This document shows, in pieces, positions 1 to 9,178 of a stretch of 36,025 nucleotides of DNA (positions are counted from its first letter, which is position 1; every line of letters starts with the position of its first letter). The translations under genes and the position numbers were made by a program. Below the pieces are notes generated by a model. The model was not told where the DNA came from. It ran no database searches and saw only the letters and a list, made by a program, of their open reading frames with translations. Source of the stretch: an uncultured Thiotrichales bacterium (lineage in GTDB: Bacteria; Pseudomonadota; Gammaproteobacteria; Francisellales; CACEW01); the NCBI GenBank assembly GCA_903870015.1, contig CAIQBE010000030.1:1-36025 (forward strand), given 5' to 3'.

Positions 1-110
1 AAAACTAAAAAATCAATTTTAAAAACAAACCAATCATCACTCACTTTGCCAAAGCCTTTATTACATAGTACAATCAAGTAGGAAAGACCATTCATGTCGG
101 CAACATCGCG

Positions 111-128
111 AATGAAAAGATTTTCATT
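111..128. repeat. Perfect 18-bp inverted repeat upstream of permease
   Basis: AATGAAAA-GA-TTTTCATT is a perfect 8+2+8 inverted repeat. It overlaps the likely -35 of the permease promoter, so it could be an operator. It could also be chance in AT-rich DNA or the end of a gene lying to the left. No regulator can be named. Confidence 0.35.
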
Positions 129-154
129 GATTTTTCACTCAAAGTTCGTATATT
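127..154 (+). promoter_or_regulatory. Probable sigma70 promoter of the permease gene
   Basis: TTGATT (127-132) and TATATT (149-154) are separated by 16 bp. Transcription would start about 26 bases before the permease ATG. This is a sequence match only. Confidence 0.4.
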
Positions 155-187
155 AGTAACCATGATTCTTAAAAAACAGAGGCCTTT

Positions 188-1771
188 ATGAAACGCAGCA
201 TCCCGACTTTCGGTTTATTATTTACGTCTATTAGCGCCATTATTGGCTCTGGGTGGTTGTTTAGCGCTTTTTACACCTCCACATTGGCAGGGCCTGCGGC
301 GACTTTAGCTTGGATTATTGGGGGTATTTTTGTTTTGGTCATTGCGTTTATTTTTGCAGAAGTGTGTAGCATGTTGCCAATTACCGGCTCAAGCGCGCGC
401 GTGCCACAATATACCCATGGTACTTTGGTGAGCTTTTTATTTGCGTGGATGACCTGGCTTTCTTATCTTGCCCTGATGGCCGCAGAAGTACAGGCGGTGA
501 TTCAATATGGCAGCCTTTATTTTCCTGGACTTACCTATCCCATGACGGGGCAACTGACCCATTTAGGTTATTTAGCTGCCTCTATCCTGATGCTCGTTAT
601 TGGCGCGATTAATATTTACACCCTGCGCTGGCTGATTCGCGCCAATACTTTTTTAACTTTATTAAAACTCATTATTCCCATTATCTTGGTTGCCGTTATT
701 TTATTTCATTTTTTTAGCCCAGAGCGCGCACTCAATCCTGGCAATAGCAGCTTTATGCCTCTGGGTATGTCGGGTGTTTTTGCAGCGATTACATCGGGCG
801 GTATTGTCTTTGCATTTAATGGCTTTAAACAAGCCGCTGAAATGGCAGGTGAGGCTAAAAACCCTGGACGATCGATTCCGCTTGCTATTATAGGCTCAGT
901 GAGCATTTGCTTGGTTTTATTTGTACTGATTCAGCTTGCATTTTTCAGCTCGCTGACACCAAGCAATATTACGGGTGGGTGGGCAAATCTGACCTTGAAT
1001 CACAATGACATCCCCCTAGCCTCTATTCTAAACCAAGATAATTTACATGGCTTCCTACCTTTGCTTTATGTCGCCGCGATTATTGGCCCTCTGGCTGCGG
1101 GATTAATGTACTGCAGCAGTGCCGGACGCTCTTTTTATGGCATGAGCAAAAATGGTTATTTACCTCAGATCTTCCAACACTTAAGTACCCAGGGCAATCC
1201 TATGGTGTGTATTTTATTGAACTTTGTCTTAGGCATGTGTTTATTTGCACCCCTGCCTGGCTGGAAGATGATTATGAATTTTTTAACTTCATTACTCGCG
1301 ATTAGTTATGCGGTAGGCCCAATTACCATGCTCGCTTTGCGCTATCAAGCCCCTAAACAAAAGCGCCCGATTACTTTACCCTTTGGTCATCTCTGGGCTT
1401 ATGTGGCATTTTATATGTGCACCTTGCTCGCTTATTGGAATGGCTGGCATATTCTATCGATTGCAGGCATTGCGATTTTGATTGGTTTTGCAATTTTGTT
1501 TATTTATCGTAAATTTAGTAAACGCTTACACATTGAGCTTAATCTACGCCAATCAATTTGGATCTGGCCTTATTTTGCTGGTTTGATGCTCGTATCCTAT
1601 TTGGGTAATTATGGCGGCATTAATGTGCTGGGGGTTTATAGCAGCATGGTGGTACTAGCAGTTTTCTGCGTGTTTATTCTGTGGTTGGCAGTGAAATATC
1701 GCCTACCTGATGCCGTGACCCAAAAATATATTACTGAGCTGCACCTGGAGCATAGTGCTGAGACGGCTTAG
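188..1771 (+). CDS. APC-family amino-acid permease
   Basis: An inner-membrane amino-acid transporter of the APC superfamily, 527 residues. The N-terminal motif IIGSGWLF in the first membrane helix is the substrate-binding glycine-rich segment typical of the family. About twelve to fourteen hydrophobic helices follow, with a conserved central segment FAFNGFKQAAEMAGEAKNP at about residues 210-230 that matches the helix 6 to cytoplasmic-loop region of these carriers. The length and C-terminal extension resemble the amino-acid:GABA or glutamate antiporter branch, but substrate cannot be assigned from sequence alone. The ATG at 188 is preceded by AGAGG about 7 bases upstream. The gene stands alone on the plus strand, and its stop overlaps by 4 bases the end of the small convergent gene to its right. 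In amino-acid-dependent intracellular bacteria such carriers feed the cell; that role here is inference. Confidence 0.85.
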   Translation: MKRSIPTFGLLFTSISAIIGSGWLFSAFYTSTLAGPAATLAWIIGGIFVLVIAFIFAEVCSMLPITGSSARVPQYTHGTLVSFLFAWMTWLSYLALMAAEVQAVIQYGSLYFPGLTYPMTGQLTHLGYLAASILMLVIGAINIYTLRWLIRANTFLTLLKLIIPIILVAVILFHFFSPERALNPGNSSFMPLGMSGVFAAITSGGIVFAFNGFKQAAEMAGEAKNPGRSIPLAIIGSVSICLVLFVLIQLAFFSSLTPSNITGGWANLTLNHNDIPLASILNQDNLHGFLPLLYVAAIIGPLAAGLMYCSSAGRSFYGMSKNGYLPQIFQHLSTQGNPMVCILLNFVLGMCLFAPLPGWKMIMNFLTSLLAISYAVGPITMLALRYQAPKQKRPITLPFGHLWAYVAFYMCTLLAYWNGWHILSIAGIAILIGFAILFIYRKFSKRLHIELNLRQSIWIWPYFAGLMLVSYLGNYGGINVLGVYSSMVVLAVFCVFILWLAVKYRLPDAVTQKYITELHLEHSAETA

Positions 1772-2124
1772 GGCCCCTCTCTAGCGATATCTTCCGGCAT
1801 TTGTCTGATCCCCTTCAAAACATCATTCATACTTGTGCCATTCACACGAAATTCGTCGCCTTTGTCTAACACCCTGGGAGGGTTACGTGGCAAAGCGTTT
1901 AATAACGAAGATCGGCGCTCTTCTGGACCACTAAAAGGCATGGCTATGTGAGCACTGGGGGTGACTGGCGTAAACGGCGGTGGGGTCACATCAGCTGCAA
2001 TTCTAGCCTGAGCACCCTTGCAGCAGCGCCTAGCAATCAAAATGGATGCGCATGTAATTAAAGCAGCACCAGCCAGACAGGCGAATGCCAACCCAACAAT
2101 AGCACCTTCATTCTCTGCAAACAT
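1768..2124 (-). CDS. Small single-pass membrane protein, unknown function
   Basis: A 118-residue protein I do not recognise. Residues about 8-32 form one hydrophobic segment (IVGLAFACLAGAALITCASILIA), followed by RRCCKG, a positive stop-transfer stretch with a cysteine pair. The remaining 80 residues are proline-rich and probably disordered, ending in a short region that may be helical. The predicted topology is N-terminus outside and tail in the cytoplasm (positive-inside rule). AAGG lies 5 bases before the ATG and a good promoter lies upstream, which argues that it is a real gene. It is downstream of relA on the same strand, separated by 112 AT-rich bases with a promoter of its own. Confidence 0.55.
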   Translation of the reverse strand: MFAENEGAIVGLAFACLAGAALITCASILIARRCCKGAQARIAADVTPPPFTPVTPSAHIAMPFSGPEERRSSLLNALPRNPPRVLDKGDEFRVNGTSMNDVLKGIRQMPEDIAREGP

Positions 2125-2153
2125 TTATACCTTAAAGATCATTACTTAATAAA

Positions 2154-2181
2154 ATAATAACACAAAAAATTTATTTTTCAA
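2154..2181 (-). promoter_or_regulatory. Probable promoter of the small membrane protein
   Basis: On the minus strand TTGAAA (2181-2176) and TATTAT (2159-2154) are 16 bp apart, in a very AT-rich gap. It drives the 118-residue gene separately from relA. Confidence 0.45.
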
Positions 2182-2236
2182 TAAAAATATTTTAAATTAA
2201 AATAATCATGAAATATGAGGCGCGGTCTTTTAGAGA

Positions 2237-3940
2237 CTAAAGCCAAGCTCCTGGCAACAGACGCTGCTGCCGCTCCTCAGCCAAGTTTTGAATATGATGA
2301 CAATTCACCCGATGAATAATCACACCACGCTGGGTCGTTAGGTACCCAATAATCTCTTGTGGCACTGCTGGCATACAGCATTTGGCAAATTGATAGGGCA
2401 GGCCTTTCATTCCTGCTAATAATACTTTGGCCTCTGGGTTAAAAGTGACAGAATTTTTGAATTCAGCCTCAGGCGCAAGCTTTGAGACTGAGGTTTTAGG
2501 CTCAGCGACTTCAGGCTGCTCTTGCGCTCTAAACCAAGCTTTTATTCTCGCTCTAGCGCGTGCTGATTTTATATAGCCCTCGCCTGGACGTAACCAATCT
2601 CGACTTGGATGCGCCTCTTTGTGCGTGAGCACCTCAACCTGATCAGTCATCGCTAACTGGTAATTTAAGGGCACAATCCGATCATTGACATAGGCGCCTT
2701 TACATCTTAAGCCCAAATCTGAATGCAGGGCAAAAGCAAAATCAATCGGCGTTGCGCCTTTCGGCAGATCAACTACATCGCCATCTTTGGTAAAGACATA
2801 AATGGTTTTATCATCAATACTCTTGGCATCTGCCTGCCACTCTTTTTGCCAATTAAGCAGCATGCGTAACCAGTTTAAACGCTCCGCCAAATTCAAATCA
2901 TGGCGCCCACCTTCTTTGTACCGCCAATGCGCTGCAATGCCTTTTTCAGCTTCTTCGTGCATGGAAAACGTACGGATCTGGACTTCTATCGGCAAGCTAT
3001 CTTCGCCCTTTAATACCGTATGCAAAGAGCTGTAACCATTGACCTTAGGGTTGGCGATATAATCGGTGTACTCACTCACTAATGACAACCAACGTTCATG
3101 TAAAAACGCCATCACTTGATAGCAGGCCGATACATCTGACACCAAAATTCGCACGGCACGAATATCATAAAGCTCAGAAAATTTCAGCTCCTTTTGCTGC
3201 ATTTTGCGCCAAATGCTATAAACGTTTTTAATACGCCCAGTGATTTGCACAGTAAAGCCCAGCTGCTCTAACGCCGCCTCCAACTGCTCCATCCAGCCTT
3301 GAATAAATATTTCACGGGCAGTGCGGCGCTCTTGTAAATCCGTTGTAATTTGCTTGTATTCTTGTGGATGCGTAATCGCAAATGCTCGATCTTCAAGCTC
3401 CCACTTTAATTGCCCGACACCCAAACGATTAGCCAAGGGTGCATAAATCGCCTGAATCGCCTCGGCCATTTTGGCGCGTGCATTTTCATCTTTGCTTTTG
3501 TAAGCACGAGCCTCAGCCGTGACAATCGCCAATTGAATCAAGGCAACGCGCACATCTTTAATCATTGCCAAGAGCATCCGCCGCATACCCTCTAAGGTTT
3601 TTTGCTTAGTTAAATCTAACTTTTGTGATACTTTCGTTAACTCATAAAGATTTAATAGAACTTCAGTAACCGCTGACTGTGTGGGAATTTTTTTAAGCTC
3701 ATCACGCGTGCTTTGATAAAGCCGGTGCAGATATAATGCTGCTTGAATTGCCAAAGGATCGGCATGGAGCTCCAGTAAAATAGTTGCGACTTCTAGGCTA
3801 ACATTATCTGCTTGCAGCAAGGCCTCACTTAAACCTTTGAGCTTTTCTTTGGGGTAACGAAAGCTAACCAGATTTAACCAAGCCTCGCGCTGAATACTAC
3901 CATCACTATTACGTGGGACTGTGTGGATCGTGGTAACCAT
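2237..3940 (-). CDS. relA: RelA-type (p)ppGpp synthetase lacking the ACT domain
   Basis: Makes (p)ppGpp from GTP/GDP and ATP, normally on ribosomes stalled with uncharged tRNA. Order of parts: degenerate HD region about 30-190 with no HD..ED metal motif, so hydrolase activity is not expected; synthetase about 215-340, with GRIKNVYSIWRKM (236-248), YDIRAVRI (258-265), NGYSSLHT (301-308) and EVQIRT (319-324); TGS domain about 379-440; helical linker; then a Cys/His segment with CC at 521-522 and CHH at 547-549. The tetrapeptide EYTD at 290-293 is close to the acidic EXDD form known for monofunctional RelA rather than the RXKD form of bifunctional enzymes. At 567 residues it is much shorter than E. 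coli RelA (744) and stops just after the Cys/His segment, so the ACT/RRM domain is missing. The DNA after the stop is non-coding and AT-rich, so no frameshift remnant is visible. GAGG lies 6 bases before the ATG. It is the last gene after gatB, 18 bases away. Confidence 0.88.
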   Translation of the reverse strand: MVTTIHTVPRNSDGSIQREAWLNLVSFRYPKEKLKGLSEALLQADNVSLEVATILLELHADPLAIQAALYLHRLYQSTRDELKKIPTQSAVTEVLLNLYELTKVSQKLDLTKQKTLEGMRRMLLAMIKDVRVALIQLAIVTAEARAYKSKDENARAKMAEAIQAIYAPLANRLGVGQLKWELEDRAFAITHPQEYKQITTDLQERRTAREIFIQGWMEQLEAALEQLGFTVQITGRIKNVYSIWRKMQQKELKFSELYDIRAVRILVSDVSACYQVMAFLHERWLSLVSEYTDYIANPKVNGYSSLHTVLKGEDSLPIEVQIRTFSMHEEAEKGIAAHWRYKEGGRHDLNLAERLNWLRMLLNWQKEWQADAKSIDDKTIYVFTKDGDVVDLPKGATPIDFAFALHSDLGLRCKGAYVNDRIVPLNYQLAMTDQVEVLTHKEAHPSRDWLRPGEGYIKSARARARIKAWFRAQEQPEVAEPKTSVSKLAPEAEFKNSVTFNPEAKVLLAGMKGLPYQFAKCCMPAVPQEIIGYLTTQRGVIIHRVNCHHIQNLAEERQQRLLPGAWL

Positions 3941-3958
3941 GATCGCCTCACTTTTATG

Positions 3959-5386
3959 CTAGCCTTTTAACTTCTCCAGCAACAGGTTATTGACTTCACT
4001 AGGATTCGCTTTACCGCCGGATAACTTCATCACTTGCCCTACAAAAAAACCAAATAACTTATCCTTACCAGCACGATAATCGACAAGCTGCTCGGGATTA
4101 TTTTGCATGACATCCGCAATAATTTTTTCCAAAGCGCCGCTATCGGAAATTTGCTTTAAGCCCTTAGCCTCAATAATTTGATCTGCCGAGCCCTCGCCCG
4201 CCCACATGGCTTCAAATACTTCTTTGGCAATACGCCCTGAGATTGTATTATCTTTGATGCGTAGCAATAACTCGCCTAGAGCCGTGCTCGTTACTTTACT
4301 TTCACTAATATCCAAATTATTTTTATTTAAGAACGCAGCAAAATCACCCATCACCCAATTGGCAGAAAGCTTAGCATCGCCTGACACGCTTACCACGCGC
4401 TCAAAAAACTCTGAAGTCTCTTTTTGTGCGACCAAAACGCGGGCATCATAATCACTTAAGGCATACTCGGATTTAAAGCGCTCAGCCTTAGCTTTGGGCA
4501 ATTCAGGCATATTTGCCCTCACCTCATTAATCATCGCTTCTGTTAAGACCAAGGGCATTAAATCAGGATCAGGAAAATAGCGATAATCTTGCGCATTTTC
4601 TTTTGATCGCAATGAGCGGGTTTCGTGCTTTGCAGGATCGTATAAACGAGTTTCCTGTACAATTTTGCCACCCGACTCCAACACGCTAATTTGACGCGCA
4701 ACTTCGTATTCAATTGCCTTTTCTACAAATTTAAATGAATTTAAATTTTTTAGCTCCGCGCGTGTCCCCAAGGGCTCACCGACTTTGCGCACTGACACAT
4801 TAACATCGGCTCGAAATGAGCCTTCTTGCATATTGCCATCAGAAATGCCCAAATAGCGCAATAGACTATGCAACGTTTTTAAATACAATACCGCCTCTTC
4901 GGTTGAGCGCATATCAGGCTCAGAAACGATTTCTAACAAAGGCGTCCCAGCCCGATTCAAATCAATCGCGGACATTCCTTGAAAATCATCATGCAAAGAC
5001 TTGCCCGCATCTTCTTCTAAATGCGCGCGGGTAATGCCAATAATTTTGGTACTGCCATCTTTGAAATACAACTCAAGATGGCCCTTACCAACGATAGGAT
5101 GTTCATATTGGCTAATCTGATAGCCCTTGGGCAAATCTGGATAAAAATAATTTTTACGAGCAAATACTGATTCTTTGTTAATTTCAGCATCGACAGCCAA
5201 ACCAAATTTAATTGCCATCTCGGCACATTTTTGATTTAAGACAGGTAATACGCCCGGCATAGCAAGATCAATAACGCAGGCTTGTGTATTCGGCTCTGCA
5301 CCATATTCAGTCGCTGCGCCTGAGAAAATTTTGGTCTTGGTCGCTAATTGCGTATGTACTTCGATTCCGATAATAGTTTCCCACAT
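3959..5386 (-). CDS. gatB: Asp/Glu-tRNA amidotransferase subunit B
   Basis: The tRNA-binding and kinase subunit of GatCAB, which converts misacylated Glu-tRNA(Gln) and/or Asp-tRNA(Asn) to the amide form. The start region [13 protein letters not shown], followed by KTKIFSG and PGVLPVLN, is the family signature. The middle carries the catalytic cradle ([33 protein letters not shown]), and the C-terminal YqeY-like tail ends [13 protein letters not shown]. Length is about 475, normal for GatB. I chose the ATG at 5386 over an upstream in-frame start because the protein then begins MWETI as in homologues and GAGGTG sits correctly before it, inside the end of gatA. The gap to gatA is 2 bases, implying coupled translation. 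Confidence 0.95.
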   Translation of the reverse strand: MWETIIGIEVHTQLATKTKIFSGAATEYGAEPNTQACVIDLAMPGVLPVLNQKCAEMAIKFGLAVDAEINKESVFARKNYFYPDLPKGYQISQYEHPIVGKGHLELYFKDGSTKIIGITRAHLEEDAGKSLHDDFQGMSAIDLNRAGTPLLEIVSEPDMRSTEEAVLYLKTLHSLLRYLGISDGNMQEGSFRADVNVSVRKVGEPLGTRAELKNLNSFKFVEKAIEYEVARQISVLESGGKIVQETRLYDPAKHETRSLRSKENAQDYRYFPDPDLMPLVLTEAMINEVRANMPELPKAKAERFKSEYALSDYDARVLVAQKETSEFFERVVSVSGDAKLSANWVMGDFAAFLNKNNLDISESKVTSTALGELLLRIKDNTISGRIAKEVFEAMWAGEGSADQIIEAKGLKQISDSGALEKIIADVMQNNPEQLVDYRAGKDKLFGFFVGQVMKLSGGKANPSEVNNLLLEKLKG

Positions 5387-5388
5387 AA

Positions 5389-6846
5389 TTACACCTCTAC
5401 CTTGGGATGATGTTGATGCCAATCAGTGACCTTTTGGTACTGATGGGCGACATTTAAAATTTTTGCCTCGGCAAAATCTGGGCCGATGATCTGCAAACCA
5501 ATTGGCAGTTGATTGACAAACCCAGCAGGAATTGAAATTGCTGGTAAGCCCGCGAGATTTACGGGCAAAGTAAATACGTCCGATAAATACATCGCAACTG
5601 GATCGTTAAATTTTTCGCCTAATTTAAACGCCGTGGTTGGTGTCGTCGGCGACACAATGACATCTACTGCTTCAAAAGCTTGCTTAAAATCTGAAATAAT
5701 CAAATGCCGTAATTGCTGGGCTTTGCGATAGTAGGCATCGTAATAACCAGCTGACAACACATGGGTGCCAATTAAAATGCGCCGCTTAACCTCCTGACCA
5801 AAGCCCTCGCTTCTTGAGCGGGTGTAGAGATCATATAAATCTATTGGATCCTCGCAACGATAACCAAAACGCACACCGTCATAACGAGATAAATTGGATG
5901 AGCACTCAGCTGGTGCAATCACATAATACGCCTGCAGGGCTAATTCAGAATGCGGCAGTGTAATCGGAACGAGCTTCGCCCCTAGTTTTTCATACTCTTC
6001 TAAGGCTTTTTGAATCGCAATGGTGACCTCGGCATCCAAGCCCTGGAGGGCAAACATATTTTCGGGAATTCCAATTTTCAAACCCTCCAAACTGTCATTT
6101 AAGGTTTTGGTATAATCAGGCACATCAAGCTCAGCGCAAGTAGAATCACGCTTATCAAATCCCGCCATCACATTGAGTAATAAAGCGCAATCTTCTGCTG
6201 TCTGCGCCATGGGGCCTGCTTGATCCAAGCTTGAGGCAAAGGCAATCATGCCATAACGAGATACGCGGCCATAGGTTGGCTTTAAGCCAGTAATTCCCGT
6301 CATAGCCGCAGGCTGACGAATGGATCCGCCGGTATCTGTGCCCGTGGCTGCTGGCGCCAAACCTGCAGCGACAGCTGCTGATGACCCACCGGATGAGCCA
6401 CCAGGAATACGCGTGATATCCCAAGGATTATGTACCTTGCCATAAAAACTAGTTTCGTTGGATGACCCCATGGCAAACTCATCCATATTGAGCTTACCCA
6501 ACATGACTGCTCCGGCTTTATTGAAGTTTTCAACTACGTGCGCATCATAGGGTGAGATAAAATTATCGAGCATTTTTGAGCCCGCGGAAGTTTTAACGCC
6601 CTGGGTGCAAAAGATATCTTTTTGTGCCAAAGGAATGCCTGTAAGACTATCAGCTTTGCCACTTTGCAAGCGCACATCAGCAGCCTTGGCCTGTGCTAAA
6701 GCCTGATCTTCTGTCACGGTGATAAAGGCATTATACGTTTTATTGAACTTTTTAATGCGCGCTAAATAATCTTGAGTGATCTCAAGCGATGAGCTTTTTT
6801 TGCTGCTTAATAAGGCTTTTAATTCTGTTAAAGTATAAAAATTCAT
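5389..6846 (-). CDS. gatA: Asp/Glu-tRNA amidotransferase subunit A
   Basis: The amidase subunit of GatCAB: it releases ammonia from glutamine and passes it to GatB. It belongs to the amidase-signature family, with the Ser-cisSer-Lys triad visible as Lys in AQKDIF (about 78), Ser in [11 protein letters not shown] (about 153) and Ser in [12 protein letters not shown] (about 177). About 485 residues, normal for the family. An in-frame GTG lies two codons upstream, but the ATG at 6846 is preferred because GGAG is 5 bases before it, overlapping the gatC stop. It is the second gene of gatC-gatA-gatB-relA. Confidence 0.95.
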   Translation of the reverse strand: MNFYTLTELKALLSSKKSSSLEITQDYLARIKKFNKTYNAFITVTEDQALAQAKAADVRLQSGKADSLTGIPLAQKDIFCTQGVKTSAGSKMLDNFISPYDAHVVENFNKAGAVMLGKLNMDEFAMGSSNETSFYGKVHNPWDITRIPGGSSGGSSAAVAAGLAPAATGTDTGGSIRQPAAMTGITGLKPTYGRVSRYGMIAFASSLDQAGPMAQTAEDCALLLNVMAGFDKRDSTCAELDVPDYTKTLNDSLEGLKIGIPENMFALQGLDAEVTIAIQKALEEYEKLGAKLVPITLPHSELALQAYYVIAPAECSSNLSRYDGVRFGYRCEDPIDLYDLYTRSRSEGFGQEVKRRILIGTHVLSAGYYDAYYRKAQQLRHLIISDFKQAFEAVDVIVSPTTPTTAFKLGEKFNDPVAMYLSDVFTLPVNLAGLPAISIPAGFVNQLPIGLQIIGPDFAEAKILNVAHQYQKVTDWHQHHPKVEV

Positions 6847-6854
6847 GATCACTC

Positions 6855-7136
6855 CTACTCGATGACTTTAGGCACAAGGTACAAACCCGCTAAACTCTTT
6901 GGGGCGATGCTTTGCATTAATTCACGCTGATTGGTTTCAGTAATAACATCCGGACGTAGACGCTGAGGCACATCGAGAGAATGAAATAAGGGTTTGATAT
7001 CTGTTTTTAAAGCCTGGAGCTTTTCTTCCAAGCTTAAAATATTATTTAATTGCTTGGTGTAATAATCCAGCTCGGAATCCGCTACTTTTAAACGGGCAAG
7101 CTCTGCCAATTTTTTTATGGTTTCTGCGTCAATCAT
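6855..7136 (-). CDS. gatC: Asp/Glu-tRNA amidotransferase subunit C
   Basis: A 93-residue GatC, the small belt subunit that wraps GatA and links it to GatB. The pattern is typical: [14 protein letters not shown] near the start, a middle [17 protein letters not shown] helix, and a C-terminal half with [11 protein letters not shown]. It is the first gene of the amidotransferase operon; its TAG stop overlaps the ribosome binding site of gatA. Only a weak AAGGG-like site precedes the ATG. A promoter was not clear, so the operon may also receive transcription from the kinase gene 31 bases upstream. Confidence 0.93.
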   Translation of the reverse strand: MIDAETIKKLAELARLKVADSELDYYTKQLNNILSLEEKLQALKTDIKPLFHSLDVPQRLRPDVITETNQRELMQSIAPKSLAGLYLVPKVIE

Positions 7137-7166
7137 GATGAAAGCCCTTTGTTATGCGCCAGCTTG

Positions 7167-7895
7167 CTATTTTACCTTAATTTTGCTGGAAGAGGAACCT
7201 CCCGCGTGAATTTCGTGACTGCGCAAGGCAAGAGCCTCCTCCCACCCATAAGTGGATGATCTTATAATTTCTGCGCTCACCATATTTAAACCATAAAAAT
7301 CATCGAGAACTATCGGCACAGAGCCCTCGCAGACTCTTGGACTGGCATACGTTGGTGAATAGGCACTGAAACTTAAGGGCGTAGTATCATCCACACTGCG
7401 GGCGATACCAAAATCAAATAATCTGATTCCGCCCTGGGCCTCGATAAAAATATTGGCAGGCTTGATGTCGCAGTGAATAATGCCTAGGCCATGAATACAA
7501 TCTAGCGCTCTTGTGATACTGCTATGTACATAAGCTTGCAAGGTTGGTCGATGAAAATTACTCTTGGTTAAGTAATCTTTGAGCGTCACACCCAACATGA
7601 CCCCCATGACTTTCACCGTGATATTTTCAATTTCCAGCACATTCAACGTTTGGACAATATTCGGATGCTGATAAAATTTTTGTTCAAAACGTGCTTCTCG
7701 TTTTAATTGCGCAATGGCCTCACTGCTGTCTTGAAAATCTGGATGGAGCACCTTAAGCGCATATTGCTTTTGGTCTTTATGACTTTTTGCCAAATAACAA
7801 ACACCCATTCCGCCATAACCGATAATTTGAATTAACTCAAAATGCTCAGCGAGTGGTGCTAGATACTCTTGTGTCATCATCTGTTCTAATACCAT
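7167..7895 (-). CDS. Short Hanks-type Ser/Thr protein kinase, non-RD
   Basis: A eukaryotic-type protein kinase of 242 residues with no membrane segment. Visible motifs: glycine loop IGYGGMGV (25-32), ATP-binding lysine in YALKVL (Lys48), a probable alpha-C Glu in REARFE (about 67), catalytic loop HCDIKPAN (141-148, Asp143), DFG at 161-163, and activation-segment end TYASPRVCEG (about 182-191). Two oddities stand out. The HRD arginine is Cys142, making it a non-RD kinase, which often implies no activation-loop phosphorylation. The C-lobe ends about 55 residues after the SPR (APE-equivalent) motif, so the last subdomains are shortened. The tail is GGSSSSKIKVK. It starts 14 bases after the stop of the Hcp-like gene, so the two look co-transcribed. 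It could be an internal regulator or an exported effector; neither is proven. Confidence 0.82.
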   Translation of the reverse strand: MVLEQMMTQEYLAPLAEHFELIQIIGYGGMGVCYLAKSHKDQKQYALKVLHPDFQDSSEAIAQLKREARFEQKFYQHPNIVQTLNVLEIENITVKVMGVMLGVTLKDYLTKSNFHRPTLQAYVHSSITRALDCIHGLGIIHCDIKPANIFIEAQGGIRLFDFGIARSVDDTTPLSFSAYSPTYASPRVCEGSVPIVLDDFYGLNMVSAEIIRSSTYGWEEALALRSHEIHAGGSSSSKIKVK

Positions 7896-7909
7896 ACGCC
7901 AAACACTCT

Positions 7910-8428
7910 TTACTGCGCCGTGGTTGTCAGACTACCCTCAGTATTGGTGACTTTATTGCTCACTGTTATTTTTTTAAACTTAAAGCTCAAGACAACATGC
8001 CCCCGTTGTTTTTGGGCATCGGCATTACGCTGATCATCGATGACATGCTCGTAGCCTATTAACATGCCGTCTTCCATCATATATTGCGCCAATAATTTAT
8101 TACTACCCTGCTTGATCGCAGCCATATTAAACGTTACTTGTTTAATCACATCCTGGCCCGCAAGAATATTCACAGCACCAGCAAGAATAGGCTCATAATC
8201 TGGCACAGTAATGGCTACCGTATGCAAGGCTGGCGCTGAAGATACCGTGCCCGCACCATGCTCGTTATGCGGTTGCTCTATATCAAAATCATAGGCATAG
8301 ACATAAGCAAAATCAGCACCAGCAACATCACTATTGCTATTGGCAAGACGATCTGCAACATTAGCGCCACCACATTGCGCTGTTAAAACACCGTAGGTGG
8401 TGCTATCCACTTTTACATAATAAGGCAT
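7910..8428 (-). CDS. Hcp-like (TssD-fold) protein, tentative
   Basis: A 172-residue protein with no signal peptide. The arrangement resembles type VI secretion tube proteins (Hcp/TssD): a short N-terminal strand pair (MPYYVKVDSTTYG), a segment HTVAITVPDYEPILAGAV comparable to the Hcp strand plus helix before the conserved part, then LAGQDVIKQVTFNM matching the Hcp pattern G-x-x-I-x-x-V-T-hydrophobic, a strand LLAQYMMEDGMLIGYE, and a final VVLSFKFKKITVSN like the closing Hcp strand. This is by pattern, not by search. The C-terminus is a polar tail. AGGAG is 7 bases before the ATG. No other T6SS gene is nearby; its only operon partner is the short kinase. It could instead be an unrelated beta-rich protein. 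Confidence 0.5.
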   Translation of the reverse strand: MPYYVKVDSTTYGVLTAQCGGANVADRLANSNSDVAGADFAYVYAYDFDIEQPHNEHGAGTVSSAPALHTVAITVPDYEPILAGAVNILAGQDVIKQVTFNMAAIKQGSNKLLAQYMMEDGMLIGYEHVIDDQRNADAQKQRGHVVLSFKFKKITVSNKVTNTEGSLTTTAQ

Positions 8429-8523
8429 GCTAGACTCCTGATTGATTGAAGAGAAATATTGGATTAATTTAAAAACTGATCATTTATAATTCTATCAAAA
8501 AACAACCACCCATACAATAGCGT

Positions 8524-8554
8524 TTGTCAAAAAATTTTCTATCTGTGATAGAAT
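8524..8554 (+). promoter_or_regulatory. Probable recR promoter with extended -10
   Basis: TTGTCA (8524-8529) and TAGAAT (8549-8554) are 19 bp apart. The -10 is preceded by TG one base upstream (extended -10), which can offset the long spacer. The start codon lies 27 bases after the -10 and no clear ribosome binding site is seen. Confidence 0.45.
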
Positions 8555-8581
8555 CTTAAAAATTTAGCAATTTCAAAACTC

Positions 8582-9178
8582 ATGAGCTTTAGCCCTTTAC
8601 TTCAACAATTGATTGATTCATTACGCTGCCTTCCGGGTGTTGGACAAAAAACTGCACAACGCATGGCGTTTCAATTATTAGAGCGTAATCGTGAGGCTGG
8701 CCTAAAACTGTCTGATAAATTGAAAGATGCGCTCACGCATATCCAGCATTGCCAAGTGTGCCGTAATTTCTCTGAACTACCTGTATGTGAGCTTTGCCAA
8801 AATACTAAGCGCGATGATACGCAACTGTGCATTGTGGAAACACCTATTGAGGTCCTCACTATTGAACAAACGCACACATTCAACGGTCGATATTTTGTAC
8901 TAATGGGACGCATCTCGCCGCTTGATGGCATTGGCCCCAAGGAATTAAAACTTGATGAACTCGAACAACGCCTAGAAAAAGGGAATGTTAAAGAGCTGAT
9001 CCTCGCTATTAATCCAACAATTGAAGGTCAAGCCACCTGCTACTATCTATCTGAGCTTGCAAAAAAATACCAAATGAATGTTTCTCAAATTGCTTATGGC
9101 GTACCCTTTGGCGGCGAACTTGAGTGGGTCGATTTACCTACCATTGCTCATGCTTTTAAGACACGGCAGCTGCTTTAG
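8582..9178 (+). CDS. recR: Recombination mediator RecR
   Basis: RecR works with RecO (and RecF) to load RecA onto SSB-coated gaps and ends. The 198-residue length is standard. An N-terminal helix-hairpin-helix is seen in LRCLPGVGQKTAQRMAF (14-30), a zinc finger with Cys57, Cys60, Cys69 and Cys72, then a Toprim domain from about 80 (LCIVETPIEVLTIE) and the C-terminal Walker-B-like region ending in FGGELEWVD. In many gammaproteobacteria recR follows dnaX and ybaB; here it stands alone beside unrelated genes with its own promoter. Its last 23 bases overlap the convergent MFS gene. Confidence 0.95.
   Translation: MSFSPLLQQLIDSLRCLPGVGQKTAQRMAFQLLERNREAGLKLSDKLKDALTHIQHCQVCRNFSELPVCELCQNTKRDDTQLCIVETPIEVLTIEQTHTFNGRYFVLMGRISPLDGIGPKELKLDELEQRLEKGNVKELILAINPTIEGQATCYYLSELAKKYQMNVSQIAYGVPFGGELEWVDLPTIAHAFKTRQLL

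Noticed and set aside
1..134. Open frame on the minus strand reaching the window start (about 43 codons, with an ATG at 95)
   Set aside because: No ribosome binding site, AT-rich low-information sequence, and no recognised motif; too short to support.
2125..2236. Possible frameshifted remainder of the RelA ACT domain
   Set aside because: The DNA after the stop is extremely AT-rich with stops in all frames and contains a promoter for the next gene.
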